Of a stretch of DNA of 64,000 nucleotides, positions 20,209 to 29,708 are shown in pieces. The position numbers were made by a program, and so were the translations under genes. Position 1 is the stretch's first letter. Each line of letters starts with the position of its first letter. The stretch is from Burkholderia contaminans (GTDB lineage: Bacteria > Pseudomonadota > Gammaproteobacteria > Burkholderiales > Burkholderiaceae). The stretch is taken from assembly GCF_029633825.1 (NCBI RefSeq), contig NZ_CP090640.1:1054001-1118000 (forward strand). Direction: 5' to 3'. Below the pieces are notes generated by a model. That model saw nothing but the letters and a program-made list of their open reading frames with translations. It did no database searches and was not told the DNA's origin.

Positions 20209-20574
20209 TCATTTCGTACCATATATCTTAACTATTTTCCCATCCTCGGGAGATATAAGGTAGTTAATTGACTCCCCAAGGCGATTTGCGTTACCAAGCC
20301 CACGCTTCCCTTGGATAAACTTTGCCACAAATGCCACAGATATAAAATTTTCCTCATCTGTCGCATCTTCCTTTGAGGCTTTCACATCGCGAATATGGAC
20401 TTCGAAATTATTCAAGTCCTGCCCTGATTTTTCGAAATCCTCATACGCAGCCTTCAATCCAACTGTAGTTGCAGTGTTGAGAATAATACTATTTCTATTC
20501 ATCGAGCCAAAATTCAAATCACTCATGGCGGATATAGGAAAAATTAAGGCAACAATTAAGAGACATGCTTTCAT
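20209..20574 (-). CDS. Immunity protein for the Rhs toxin, exported
   Basis: A 121-residue protein whose start overlaps the rhs stop by 4 bp (ATGA), the usual arrangement for a toxin's immunity gene. It begins with Lys, a 13-residue hydrophobic stretch and an I-S-A cleavage-like site, so it is probably periplasmic; a start at the internal Met of M-S-D would remove this signal. The family is not recognised. Two further copies downstream (19174-19491 and the fragment at 18402-18521) show it has been duplicated. The gene is A+T-rich compared with the core genome, typical of horizontally exchanged toxin-immunity ends. Its location implies the toxin acts in the periplasm. Confidence 0.75.
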   Translation of the reverse strand: MKACLLIVALIFPISAMSDLNFGSMNRNSIILNTATTVGLKAAYEDFEKSGQDLNNFEVHIRDVKASKEDATDEENFISVAFVAKFIQGKRGLGNANRLGESINYLISPEDGKIVKIYGTK

Positions 20575-23500
20575 AGACGATATTCATGGTCCTTGGCGGC
20601 CTGGTATCCCTTGTGACCATCACTCGGCGTCCCAAGGTAACCCCGGTAGTCAGGATATTCGTCCAGCCCAATTACAGCCGCATTCCTGTCTGCCGGCGAA
20701 AATTCGTTGCTATTGTAGTAATCCCGTCCTTTCGTCGTTCTGTTCCCGCGCCGATCCGAATGGTCGCCGTGCGTGTGCCAGTAACCGACCTCTTGTGCGC
20801 AATTCGGAGGTTGGGGAGCGCGTGAATCCCACGGATTAACCTCAGCCCCATCGCCCCGGATCGCCTTCGTATAGTCGAACCGACCATCCGGTGTCCGATA
20901 GATGAGTCCGCCATATTCCAGGTTGTCGCGAATCGACTTGTCGTTGTATCGGAGCAAGGCGGCCTTTGCCGCACCATCTGGCGTCGCAAACCGGCCGGAC
21001 TTGAACTTCTTGCAGGTCGTGCCCAACGGATCGATCCAGCCCGTGGGATTGGGGCCGTACCGATACGTATTCAGTCCGCCCTGCAAGCCGACAGGATCCT
21101 TCGAAATGAAACGTCCGCTCTCCGGAGCGTAGTAACGATGCCGGTTATAGGCAAGCCCGGTCTCGTCATCCAGTTGCTGCCCCTGGAACCGGATCGGATT
21201 GCGCACCGTCAAGCCCGTGGCACGCGATACGCGCTCGATGACTTCTCGCGCGTCACCCCAAGCCTTGTAACTGGCCTCCCACACCACGTCCCCAAGCTCG
21301 TCGGTCAACAACAGCGGCGTGCCGATCTGATCGCAGTGGTAGTAGTACACCCCTGCCTTCGACTTCGGTTCCGGAATTCGCCGCAGTGGATCACCCTCAG
21401 GCGTATGACGCATCGCGGCATCGTGGCTCGGCGTTTCCACACCCTCGACCGCCGCGCCGACATACTGGGCGAGCGGCACGAACGAATCAGCCTCGTACAC
21501 GTAATGCGTACTGCTCGTGGCGCCGCTTTCGTATGCGAGCGCGTTGCCTTCCCAGCCATACGTCGTCACAACACCATCGACTTCCTTCGCGATTCGTCGC
21601 CCGAACGCATCGTAGAAGTAACGTGCCTCGCTGCGGCGTGCCTCGGTTTCAGTCAGGGCCCGTGCCAGTCGATTGAATCCGTCCCACTCGAAGCGCTGCA
21701 GGCTGCCCGCCGCTCGGGTTTCGACGAGGTTGCCCTGCGGGTCATACTCGAGTTGCTTGCCCGCATACGCACGAAGCAGGTTGCCGAGCACCTTCGATAC
21801 CTGCGGTGGCAACGTGCTTTCAGGCCGAACCGGGCTCGCCGGCGTGCGCGCCTGAGGATGATCAGGACTCCGTGCGTCGATCACATTGCTCGCCGGATCG
21901 AACGCGAACCGCTCCGTGCCTCCGGGCCCGATCGACTCGATCAATCGTCCGATCGGATCGTATCGGTAGTCGCTCAATCCGCGCCGACTGTCTTCGACAT
22001 GCGTCAGCTGACCCGCGAGATCGTAGCGGTAATGTCTGCCGCTCAGCGGTGCGGGCGCATGTTCGCGCTGGAGAGTCTGGCTGCGGATCAGGCCCGCCGG
22101 ATCGTAACCCGTGCTCTGGATCAGTTTGCTCGGCAGCACACGCCGGACCTCACGGTGCAGATCGTCCCGCTCGAACTGCATCCGTTCGTCGCCGTCGAGC
22201 AGCATCCCATGGACATGCCCGGAACCGTAGGTCAACCAGTCGATCGCGTGGCCATCCGGTCGGATCGTCCGCTTGCGGTTGCCCAGCTCGTCATACGTGT
22301 GATGCCACACGTAGCTGCGCTTGACACCGAACAAGTCGTACGCGTGATGTTCGCGAACCAGATTGCCGACCGGATCGAAGAAATGCTGCACCCGGCTGAA
22401 TGCATTTTGCGCGTCGGCCAGACGACCGAGCGCATCGTAAGCGAAGCGCTCGTCGGCATCGCCGCTTACGCGGCGTGTCAGCCGGCCTGCTCCATCGTAT
22501 TCGACCCGTGTGACCTTTCCCGCAACGTCGATGGTCGACAGGCGACTCGTTTCGTCATCGAAGCCGTAACGCGTCACTATCCCGTCAAAATCGACCGTTT
22601 CGAGCAGCCGGCCGACAGGGTCATAGGTGAACCGATAGCTGGCCTGATTCGCATCGATCAGACTAACCAGCCGGCCGAGGCGATCGTGGCCGTAGTTCAG
22701 CGTGTGGTCGAGGGCATCACTGCGCGTATGCAACCGGCCCGCCGCATCGTAGCCGTAGCGCGTCGTGCGGTTCATTGGATCGGTGTAATTCAGGAGGCGC
22801 CCTTCCGCGTCGTATTGAAAGCGTTCGACGCCCGCTGGCGTACGCACCTCATTCAGCCAGCCGTTTGCGCCATAGCCGAACGCTGTCGCGATACCCATCG
22901 CATCCGTGGCTTCGACCAACCGACCTTGCGCATCGTATTTCCACTGCGTCGTCTTGCCCGAACAATCGGTATGCGCAGTTAGTCGTCCAGCCTCATCGTA
23001 TGCCATGACCGTCGTGCCGCCCTTCGCATCGGTCACTTCACTCGGCAGCCCCTGCGCGTTGTAGCTGTATTTCGTCTCGTGGCCGAGCGGGTCCGTCTCC
23101 AGCACGACGTTCCCCGCTTCGTCATAGCCGCGTTTCCATGCATGCCCCTGCGGATCGACAATGCGGATCATCTGATCCTTCTCGTCATATTCCATCTCGA
23201 TCACGCTGCCGTCGACACGCTGGTGGCGCACCATGTTGCCGCGGGCGTCGTACGCCATCTTCTCGTTGCCGCCATCCGGATACGTATGCTGCACGAGATT
23301 GTGGTGCACATCGCGATACATCCACTCCTCGCTGCCTTCCGGATAGACGATTCTGAACGGATAGCCGTAACGGTCGTAGTAGTGTCGCGTGACGTTGCCG
23401 AGCGCATCGGTCACGCTCACCATCCGGAAGTCGGGGTGCCAAGCGAAGCGCGTCTCGTCGCTGCCACCATCCGCATATTCGCGAACACATTTTGCCTTCG

Positions 23501-25316
23501 GTCCGGTTCCGCTCCATTCAAGGTTGGTGCCACGACCGGTGCGGTCCGTATAGCGCGTGATCAGGTGGTGACGGTACGCATATTCACGGCGGTTGCCGTT
23601 GCGATCCGTTGCCGCGACGAGATCGTTGTCCTCGCTGTATTCGTAACGCGCAAGCGTGCCGACCCGTGTTCCTTCGCTATCGTGATGCAACACCTCGGCG
23701 ATGCGATGCTTTTCGTCGTATGCGAACGCAACAATCGCTTGTGGCGCGATGATCCGAGAAAGGCGTTGCTGCGCGTCGTAGTCGAGTGTCAGCTGATTAC
23801 CGGAGCGATCCTTGATGAATGCGAGACGAAACGCGTCGCCACGCTTCTCGTATGCTTCAAGCAATTCGTGGCCTCGCGTGACAGTGACCCACGACTCGTC
23901 CAGCCGCAACAAGGTCAATCCTTCGCCGCGATCATCATGCGCGTCGCCCGGGGAAAGCAGCGGATAGTCGATGCTGCGACCGGTCGCATCGTGATATACG
24001 AGCTTCGATGCATGCATGTCGATGCGCGTCGTCAATGATGTGATCCATCGGGCGCCGAGCTCGCCATGCACGTCATTTGCGTCGAAGAAAGACCGATAGG
24101 TGCGGCTCCACATGATCGGCATCACGCCGGGAAGGACAAAATCCTGATGGGTCACCCGTTCGTCGCCCAGCGCAAACCCGACTGAACGTCTCGTCGCCGC
24201 CGCGGGCGTCGACGCCGGACATCCGAGCTTGCAGTCGTTCGGGCCGGGATGCTGCGCCTCTTCCGTATGCCGGACCGATTCCTTCTGGCCTTCACCCTCC
24301 TGGCGGTGCACTTTCGTGCTGCCTTGCTCCTTGATTCCGGTCTGGTGTTTGCGCTGACGATGCAAAAAGTCGCGCTTCTTGTCGATGGCGACCTGGATAA
24401 GATTGATCAGCCAACCGATCTTGCCCGCGTCTACGCCGCCGAGCGCAAGGATTTTTTCCTTGATCACCGGCACCAAGGTGCGCAACGTCTTCGCCATGTT
24501 CAGCAGCGGCTCGCGATACTTGAGATCGAGTGCCTTCGCCACCTGCGTCCCTGTATTGATGAGCTCCTTCGCCTCGATCTTCACGAAGTCGACGATCAGA
24601 TGACCGAGCCCCGCAAACGTCTTGCGTGCATCATGCGCCGCGAAGCCAGATGCAACCTGGCCCGCATGCTGCCCAACCGCCCGCACATTGTGCGCGACGC
24701 TCAATTGCTTCTCGCCCGCCACCTCCTCGAACAGGCGCGCGAAGCCGATCATGAATTTCTCGATGTAATCAGCGCAAGTCTTGAGCAGGTTGTCCAGCTC
24801 TTTCTTCACGCCATCGACGAAACTCTGAATACGGCCGGCGAACTGCTCGCTCAGACTGTCGATGAGTGCCTGCAGCAGTGCGGTCTGCATGACCTGCAAT
24901 GTCGCTTCACCGACTGCCTTGCCGCTTTCGACGACCTTTTGCCGCACGAGCTTCATCACCGGACGTACACCCATCCGGAATTCGGCAGTCCCGGGTGGAA
25001 TCGGGATGATCCCGATCAAGTCGAGACCGAGGTTCAGATAGTCGAACACATCGGGATGCTTGCCGCTCTGTCCATGCTCGATCATGTCCTTGATATCGAG
25101 CACGAGATCGACGGCTGCCATGATGTTCGCCACCACCGGCAGCGCGTTGGCAACCATCTCGATCCGCTCGATGGTGATGAAGTCGTGGCTGATGGCACGC
25201 AACCACCGGTCACAAGCCTTGACGCCGGCCTTTACATCGATGGTCTCGATCTGCAGCAACGGCGCGACATAGACCTCAGTCGGCTTGGGAAGAATGACGC
25301 CCGAAGAAGCGGTCAT
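20571..25316 (-). CDS. rhs: Rhs repeat polymorphic toxin with JAB-like (DUF4329-type) C terminus
   Basis: A 1581-residue type VI effector. Residues 1-360 are helical and have no PAAR motif. A DUF6531-like segment (about 395-460, V-L-P-G-V-M-P-I-M-W-S-R-T-Y-R-S) precedes many Y-D-x-x-G-R-L YD repeats (about 520-1350) that build the Rhs cage. The core ends with P-x-x-W-I-D-P-L-G near residue 1430. The last 149 residues are the variable toxin: Y-W-H-T-H-G followed after an insert by S-P-A-D-R, the H-x-H...S-x2-D arrangement of JAB/MPN metalloenzymes as in DUF4329. Peptidase or deamidase activity is plausible but unproven. vgrG lies 50 bp upstream and the immunity gene overlaps the stop. Confidence 0.92.
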   Translation of the reverse strand: MTASSGVILPKPTEVYVAPLLQIETIDVKAGVKACDRWLRAISHDFITIERIEMVANALPVVANIMAAVDLVLDIKDMIEHGQSGKHPDVFDYLNLGLDLIGIIPIPPGTAEFRMGVRPVMKLVRQKVVESGKAVGEATLQVMQTALLQALIDSLSEQFAGRIQSFVDGVKKELDNLLKTCADYIEKFMIGFARLFEEVAGEKQLSVAHNVRAVGQHAGQVASGFAAHDARKTFAGLGHLIVDFVKIEAKELINTGTQVAKALDLKYREPLLNMAKTLRTLVPVIKEKILALGGVDAGKIGWLINLIQVAIDKKRDFLHRQRKHQTGIKEQGSTKVHRQEGEGQKESVRHTEEAQHPGPNDCKLGCPASTPAAATRRSVGFALGDERVTHQDFVLPGVMPIMWSRTYRSFFDANDVHGELGARWITSLTTRIDMHASKLVYHDATGRSIDYPLLSPGDAHDDRGEGLTLLRLDESWVTVTRGHELLEAYEKRGDAFRLAFIKDRSGNQLTLDYDAQQRLSRIIAPQAIVAFAYDEKHRIAEVLHHDSEGTRVGTLARYEYSEDNDLVAATDRNGNRREYAYRHHLITRYTDRTGRGTNLEWSGTGPKAKCVREYADGGSDETRFAWHPDFRMVSVTDALGNVTRHYYDRYGYPFRIVYPEGSEEWMYRDVHHNLVQHTYPDGGNEKMAYDARGNMVRHQRVDGSVIEMEYDEKDQMIRIVDPQGHAWKRGYDEAGNVVLETDPLGHETKYSYNAQGLPSEVTDAKGGTTVMAYDEAGRLTAHTDCSGKTTQWKYDAQGRLVEATDAMGIATAFGYGANGWLNEVRTPAGVERFQYDAEGRLLNYTDPMNRTTRYGYDAAGRLHTRSDALDHTLNYGHDRLGRLVSLIDANQASYRFTYDPVGRLLETVDFDGIVTRYGFDDETSRLSTIDVAGKVTRVEYDGAGRLTRRVSGDADERFAYDALGRLADAQNAFSRVQHFFDPVGNLVREHHAYDLFGVKRSYVWHHTYDELGNRKRTIRPDGHAIDWLTYGSGHVHGMLLDGDERMQFERDDLHREVRRVLPSKLIQSTGYDPAGLIRSQTLQREHAPAPLSGRHYRYDLAGQLTHVEDSRRGLSDYRYDPIGRLIESIGPGGTERFAFDPASNVIDARSPDHPQARTPASPVRPESTLPPQVSKVLGNLLRAYAGKQLEYDPQGNLVETRAAGSLQRFEWDGFNRLARALTETEARRSEARYFYDAFGRRIAKEVDGVVTTYGWEGNALAYESGATSSTHYVYEADSFVPLAQYVGAAVEGVETPSHDAAMRHTPEGDPLRRIPEPKSKAGVYYYHCDQIGTPLLLTDELGDVVWEASYKAWGDAREVIERVSRATGLTVRNPIRFQGQQLDDETGLAYNRHRYYAPESGRFISKDPVGLQGGLNTYRYGPNPTGWIDPLGTTCKKFKSGRFATPDGAAKAALLRYNDKSIRDNLEYGGLIYRTPDGRFDYTKAIRGDGAEVNPWDSRAPQPPNCAQEVGYWHTHGDHSDRRGNRTTKGRDYYNSNEFSPADRNAAVIGLDEYPDYRGYLGTPSDGHKGYQAAKDHEYRL

Positions 25317-25366
25317 GGTTGTTCTTTATTCGAAAGTGATGGATCGCGCCTTGCGCGAGCGGATAC

Positions 25367-28300
25367 TCAGAGAACCTTCAGCGCAGGCACGGCACTTCGC
25401 GCGGCTTGGGCGAGCGCACCGACCTGGTGGGCTGCGGCGCCGAGTTGGTTGGCCTGCGAAAGGGCCGCACCGGCACCAGACGGTAATGCGCTGGCAAGGG
25501 CACCTTTGGCGAGGCTCACCGCCTGTCCGCTCAACGCCTGACCAACACCTCCCTGGACAACCTGCCCCGCCATGCCGGCCAGTTGGGTCGCCCCCGACAC
25601 CGCGCCCATCGCGTCTGACGGCAACGCGTTAGCAAGCGCCCCCTGCGCGAGCCCCGTCACTTGTCCGCTCAACGCCTTCCCGATGCCGCCCTGGGCGGCC
25701 TGCCCCGCGACGGCTGCAACCTTCGTCGCACCCGGCAGCGCCCCAGGTGGCAACAGGCCGCTCAGCTGAGACATCGCCGTCGCAGCCGCATTCCCTTCCT
25801 GCATCGGCTTAGCTGGCCATTGCGCCGTCTTGAATACGCTCGACGGATCGTACTGATTGCGCGGATCTTCGCCGAACTGGACCTGCGCTGCGCCGGCCGG
25901 CAAGCCGCTCACGATCGTATGCCCCTTTGCATCCAGCGCACCTTCTCTCAACACGCCACCGCTGGCGTCCAGCACCTTGAATTTGCCGCCCTTGAAACCC
26001 TCGCCATTCGCGTACTGGTGCAGCAATTCCAGTTGTCCCGGCTGATCCGGCCGCGGGCTCGGCAACGGATACCCCATGCTCGCCGGCCCCGCGAACGTAT
26101 GCGACGCCCCCTTCACGTCGATCGTCCCGGGCGCATGGACCTCGACATTGCCATCCTTGATCCGGATGTATGCCCCGCCGCTCGTCAGCAGGATCCCCTG
26201 ATCGGCCGCGATCTCGATCCGGTCCGTCGCCGACACCACCTTCACCGCCTTCTGCGCGGTCACCTCGATGTTGTCCGACTGCGCCTGGATCTCCACCTTG
26301 CCCTTGCCCGCGAACAGCTTCATCCCCGCGTTCTGTACGAACAGGCTCAGCTTCTGCCCGATGCTCCCGATCAGCGACTTGCCTGCGGCCACATGCACGC
26401 TCTGCCCGCTCGCCACGTTCACGTGATCGTTCGCGACCACATGCACCGACTGCTGCGTCGACATCCCGATCCCCGACGGGCTGCCGAACAGCATCACCGG
26501 CTCCTTGAACGCGTTCGCGTTACCCGTGCCGCCGCCGGCCGTACGCCCGCCCGACGCGCTACCCGATGCGCTGTCTTGCGTCGCATCCGTGAACGCGCGC
26601 ATCGTGTCCTGCGCGTCCTTCAGGCTTTCCGCCTGATGCTGCTCGCTCACGCCCGACATCGCCTCGACGAGGCTCTCGCCCGTCACGAGCTGCTGCTGCG
26701 CTTCCTTCACGTCGAGCGGCTGGCTGTTCGCCGCCTTCGGATGCGTCGTCACGTACAGGCCCTGGCTCGCCCGCACCGCGCCATACGCATCCGAGCGCAA
26801 GTCGAAGCCGCTGCCGAGATACGGCCCGCGCGAATTGCCGTTCTGGTCGATGATGTAGCCCAGATGCAGCAGGCTGTTCGCGCTGCTGCTCATCAGCTGC
26901 ACGCGGTTCTGCCCGGTCGCGTCGTCCATCACGAGCTGGTTGTAGCCGCCGCCCGAATACTCCTTCGACCGATACCCGGACAGGGTCCCGTCGGTATGCC
27001 ATTGCGGCTGGTTCGCGCCGTTGTACACGCGCCCGACTGCGAGCGGCCGGTCGCAGTCGCCGCCGACGTAGTCGATCAGCACTTCCTCGCCGACGCGCGG
27101 CACGTGCACGCCGCCGTAGCCGCCGCCCGTATCCGACTGCACGACGCGTACCCAGCACGACGCGTTCTCGTTGCCCGGATTCAACCGGTCCCACACGAAC
27201 TGCACGCGGATCCGGTTCAACTCGTCGGTATAAACCTCCTCGCCCTGCGGCCCGACGACGATCGCTGTCTCGAGGTGCATCTCGGGCTTGTGATGCTCGA
27301 ACGGGCTGCGATACGGCACGCTCACACGCTGCGCTTCGACTTCGACGAGATAGAAGCCGACCGATCCGTCGTTATGCGAAACCTGAAGCCCTGGCGTGTT
27401 TTCGTATCGCACTCGCGTCCGGTCAATCGAACGTTTCAAGCTATGCGGGAAATCCGAATCGCTAGCGGGTACGGGCAAGTTGTTCTCGATCCACCACGCC
27501 ACCTCGATCGCGGCGAACTCCCGCTGGTCGGCCACGTCGCGATCATGCACCGGATGATCGGCCAGCGTGAAGCGCCGGCCGGCATCGATCGCGCGAACCC
27601 CGCCAGAACCATGGAAGCGCTTCGCCCGCGACTCCCACTCCTCCATCTTGACCTTCGTCAGATGGTCGCCGCGCGTCTGATCGAGATACGTGTAAGCGCC
27701 CGTGTACTCGTAGACTTCGAGTTGATCCGGCAACTCGCCCTGGCCGCCCATCGTCGGCAGCGACGTGCCTTTCGGGTTCGACGGCTGCGAAGGATTCTTG
27801 TAGTCGAACGTGCGCGTCGTGAGCGTCACGCTCTGCAGCGTGCGCGTACCCGACCATTGCGTGAACGCGTCGGGTTCGCTGGCCGCGTCGCCGCGATAAA
27901 AGCGCACGGTTTCCGGCGACAGCGGGGCGAACGCCTGCAGGTTGTCGGTGATCACGAGCGTATGCGACTTGCCGTCGTCGGCCTGCTGCCATGCGCTGTA
28001 GAGCCCTTCGCTCTCCATCAATCGGTGCACGAGGTCCCAGTCCGTTTCGCTCTGCCGCGTGTACGAACGGTTCGCCAAAGGCTGCGACAACGCAAAGCGG
28101 AAACGCCCGCGTGCTTCCGGGTGCATTCCAAGCACGTCGGAAATGATTTCCTCGACGTTCTTGTCGATCCAGATCTTCTCGTCGCGGCGGAACCGGAGCA
28201 CATGCATCCAGGCACGCAGCTCAAGCTGATAGGTCGTCAGGCCGCCGTTCGCGCCCAGCCGACGCGCGGTATAGAGATAGCCGCTGACAGGCCGGTACGC

Positions 28301-28537
28301 ATTGTTCTCGAGCTGAATCCAGAGCGTCGCAGGCTGAGCGATCAGCTTCTTGAGTTCAAGACTGTCATTGTTCGATACGACATCGAGTGTGAATGAGTAG
28401 TCCCTGCCTATCCGCGATCGGCCGACCGCGCGCTGTACGGCAAGTGCGTTGGCGCCCAGGGGGGTGTCCAACTTGAGCAAACGATCCTGCTGAAGCAAGC
28501 CACCGCGAATCGCGGCGCCAATGTCCGGCATATCCAT
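25367..28537 (-). CDS. vgrG: Type VI secretion system tip protein VgrG
   Basis: A 1056-residue spike protein. The N-terminal half is the gp27/gp5-like VgrG core, with D-Y-S-F-T-L-D-V-V near residue 45, G-L-Y-S-A-W near 185 and the gp5-OB segment near 465-500 (N-R-I-R-V-Q-F-x-W-D-R, S-C-W-V-R-V-x-Q). A DUF2345 beta-helix extension (about 640-860) follows. The last 130 residues are Ala/Gly-rich and contain two tandem repeats of about 45 residues (A-L-S-G-Q ... G-A-L-A-x-A-L-P-S). No enzymatic effector domain is apparent; the tail may dock the Rhs cargo encoded next. No other T6SS structural genes are in the window, so this is an accessory effector locus. Confidence 0.95.
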   Translation of the reverse strand: MDMPDIGAAIRGGLLQQDRLLKLDTPLGANALAVQRAVGRSRIGRDYSFTLDVVSNNDSLELKKLIAQPATLWIQLENNAYRPVSGYLYTARRLGANGGLTTYQLELRAWMHVLRFRRDEKIWIDKNVEEIISDVLGMHPEARGRFRFALSQPLANRSYTRQSETDWDLVHRLMESEGLYSAWQQADDGKSHTLVITDNLQAFAPLSPETVRFYRGDAASEPDAFTQWSGTRTLQSVTLTTRTFDYKNPSQPSNPKGTSLPTMGGQGELPDQLEVYEYTGAYTYLDQTRGDHLTKVKMEEWESRAKRFHGSGGVRAIDAGRRFTLADHPVHDRDVADQREFAAIEVAWWIENNLPVPASDSDFPHSLKRSIDRTRVRYENTPGLQVSHNDGSVGFYLVEVEAQRVSVPYRSPFEHHKPEMHLETAIVVGPQGEEVYTDELNRIRVQFVWDRLNPGNENASCWVRVVQSDTGGGYGGVHVPRVGEEVLIDYVGGDCDRPLAVGRVYNGANQPQWHTDGTLSGYRSKEYSGGGYNQLVMDDATGQNRVQLMSSSANSLLHLGYIIDQNGNSRGPYLGSGFDLRSDAYGAVRASQGLYVTTHPKAANSQPLDVKEAQQQLVTGESLVEAMSGVSEQHQAESLKDAQDTMRAFTDATQDSASGSASGGRTAGGGTGNANAFKEPVMLFGSPSGIGMSTQQSVHVVANDHVNVASGQSVHVAAGKSLIGSIGQKLSLFVQNAGMKLFAGKGKVEIQAQSDNIEVTAQKAVKVVSATDRIEIAADQGILLTSGGAYIRIKDGNVEVHAPGTIDVKGASHTFAGPASMGYPLPSPRPDQPGQLELLHQYANGEGFKGGKFKVLDASGGVLREGALDAKGHTIVSGLPAGAAQVQFGEDPRNQYDPSSVFKTAQWPAKPMQEGNAAATAMSQLSGLLPPGALPGATKVAAVAGQAAQGGIGKALSGQVTGLAQGALANALPSDAMGAVSGATQLAGMAGQVVQGGVGQALSGQAVSLAKGALASALPSGAGAALSQANQLGAAAHQVGALAQAARSAVPALKVL

Positions 28538-28723
28538 GATGCAGCCCTTTTTTTATTTCAGCACCCTCGGATGGTGTCTGTGACTTAGTCGGGCGAGATT
28601 TTACCGCTTAATCAATGCGTCAATGTTAATCGTCGGATCAGAAACAGAAACAGGGACATGGCACGAACACGCGCTGTGCGATCCGTCATGTGGATCACCC
28701 CAGCCGTCGTCGCTTCGTTCAGT

Positions 28724-29443
28724 TCAGGCTGGTGTGTCGTCGTCACCCAGGCCGCTGCGTTTCAACGTTTCGCGCAGGCAGTACCGGCACACGGGTTCGC
28801 CGGCATTCCACAACACCCGGAACGCTTCCTCGTCAGCGATTCTGAGCGCCGAATCCTCGACCCCGGTTCCCGGCCCAAGCACCTGATGCAGAAACGCTTC
28901 GCTGAACCAGTACTTCTGCTCATGCCTCGTTGTGCCATCGATCACCTGCACGACACGACAATCGCGAATCCCGCCGGTCGACAGGATCGCTGCTTCGATA
29001 TCAGGCGATGTCGGTACCGGCGAGATCAACCCGTGACGCTCGCATTGCACGAAACCCTCCGGCCATGTCGCATCGGCCGCGACGACGGACGTGTCGAATA
29101 CCTGCTGCAGCGACCTGGGCTCACGTGGTGTTTCACCAGACCGCACGAGCAACTCGTCAACACACGTCGAGCAGCCATAGGCCCGCAAACGCTCGAGCGC
29201 TGCAATTTTCGGGAACGCGGTGACATGAGCAACGTTCCCGACGAACGGCGCTTCGACCTCGAGTTCGTCGAACTCGGCACGCAGCACCCACATTTCACGG
29301 CTGTACTTCGGCCGGTCGAGCGAGACCTTGACCAGTTCCCCGGGCGCAAACTGGCCGCGCACCCGGACGCGTGCACGGACACGTTCCGAGGTCATTCTGA
29401 CAACGTTGAACCCGTGTCGATGGCAAACAATCGGTCCCATCAC
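28724..29443 (-). CDS. Tandem-duplicated C-x2-H-G / C-x2-C protein upstream of vgrG
   Basis: A 239-residue protein of unknown family. It contains the pattern C-x2-H-G ... C-x2-C twice: V-C-H-R-H-G near residue 7 with G-C-S-T-C near 90, and Q-C-E-R-H-G near 132 with V-C-R-Y-C-L near 221. Each half spans about 85-95 residues, so the gene looks like an internal duplication of a metal-binding module. The 107-residue protein at 18525-18848 has a single copy. AGGGGA precedes the start. It lies 186 bp upstream of vgrG on the same strand, so a role with VgrG (adaptor, chaperone) or as an immunity relative is possible but unproven. No signal peptide is seen. Confidence 0.75.
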   Translation of the reverse strand: MMGPIVCHRHGFNVVRMTSERVRARVRVRGQFAPGELVKVSLDRPKYSREMWVLRAEFDELEVEAPFVGNVAHVTAFPKIAALERLRAYGCSTCVDELLVRSGETPREPRSLQQVFDTSVVAADATWPEGFVQCERHGLISPVPTSPDIEAAILSTGGIRDCRVVQVIDGTTRHEQKYWFSEAFLHQVLGPGTGVEDSALRIADEEAFRVLWNAGEPVCRYCLRETLKRSGLGDDDTPA

Positions 29444-29708
29444 TGGCTCCCCTTGCGAGCATCATCGTTGGTATCGCCCTGCTTTTTGCCTGGGTTCATC
29501 TCGTCGCGGAAAACATCGATAGCCGGGCCAACGAAGAATTACTCACCTGTCGTGAACCTGTGCGCCAGGCCTTCGCATCCTGAATGCCGGCGATTCTACA
29601 GACACAGCGGCTCGCGCATCGTCCGATGCCCTCACAGCTTGCCGTTTCGTTTATCCGATCACTGCACGCAGTGCATATCCTGCCCGGATCACAGTCGACG
29701 GACTGTGC

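Noticed and set aside
21138..22982. 614-codon plus-strand open frame
   Set aside because: Antisense to the YD repeats of rhs; its repetitive character only mirrors that gene.
25661..28396. 911-codon plus-strand open frame
   Set aside because: Antisense to vgrG, with no signal, domain or ribosome site.
29450..29585. Plus-strand frame ending with a hydrophobic helix (G-I-A-L-L-F-A-W-V-H-L-V) and a polar tail
   Set aside because: It looks protein-like but has no start codon after the preceding stop and overlaps the ribosome site of the opposite gene. Possibly a remnant, but not supportable.
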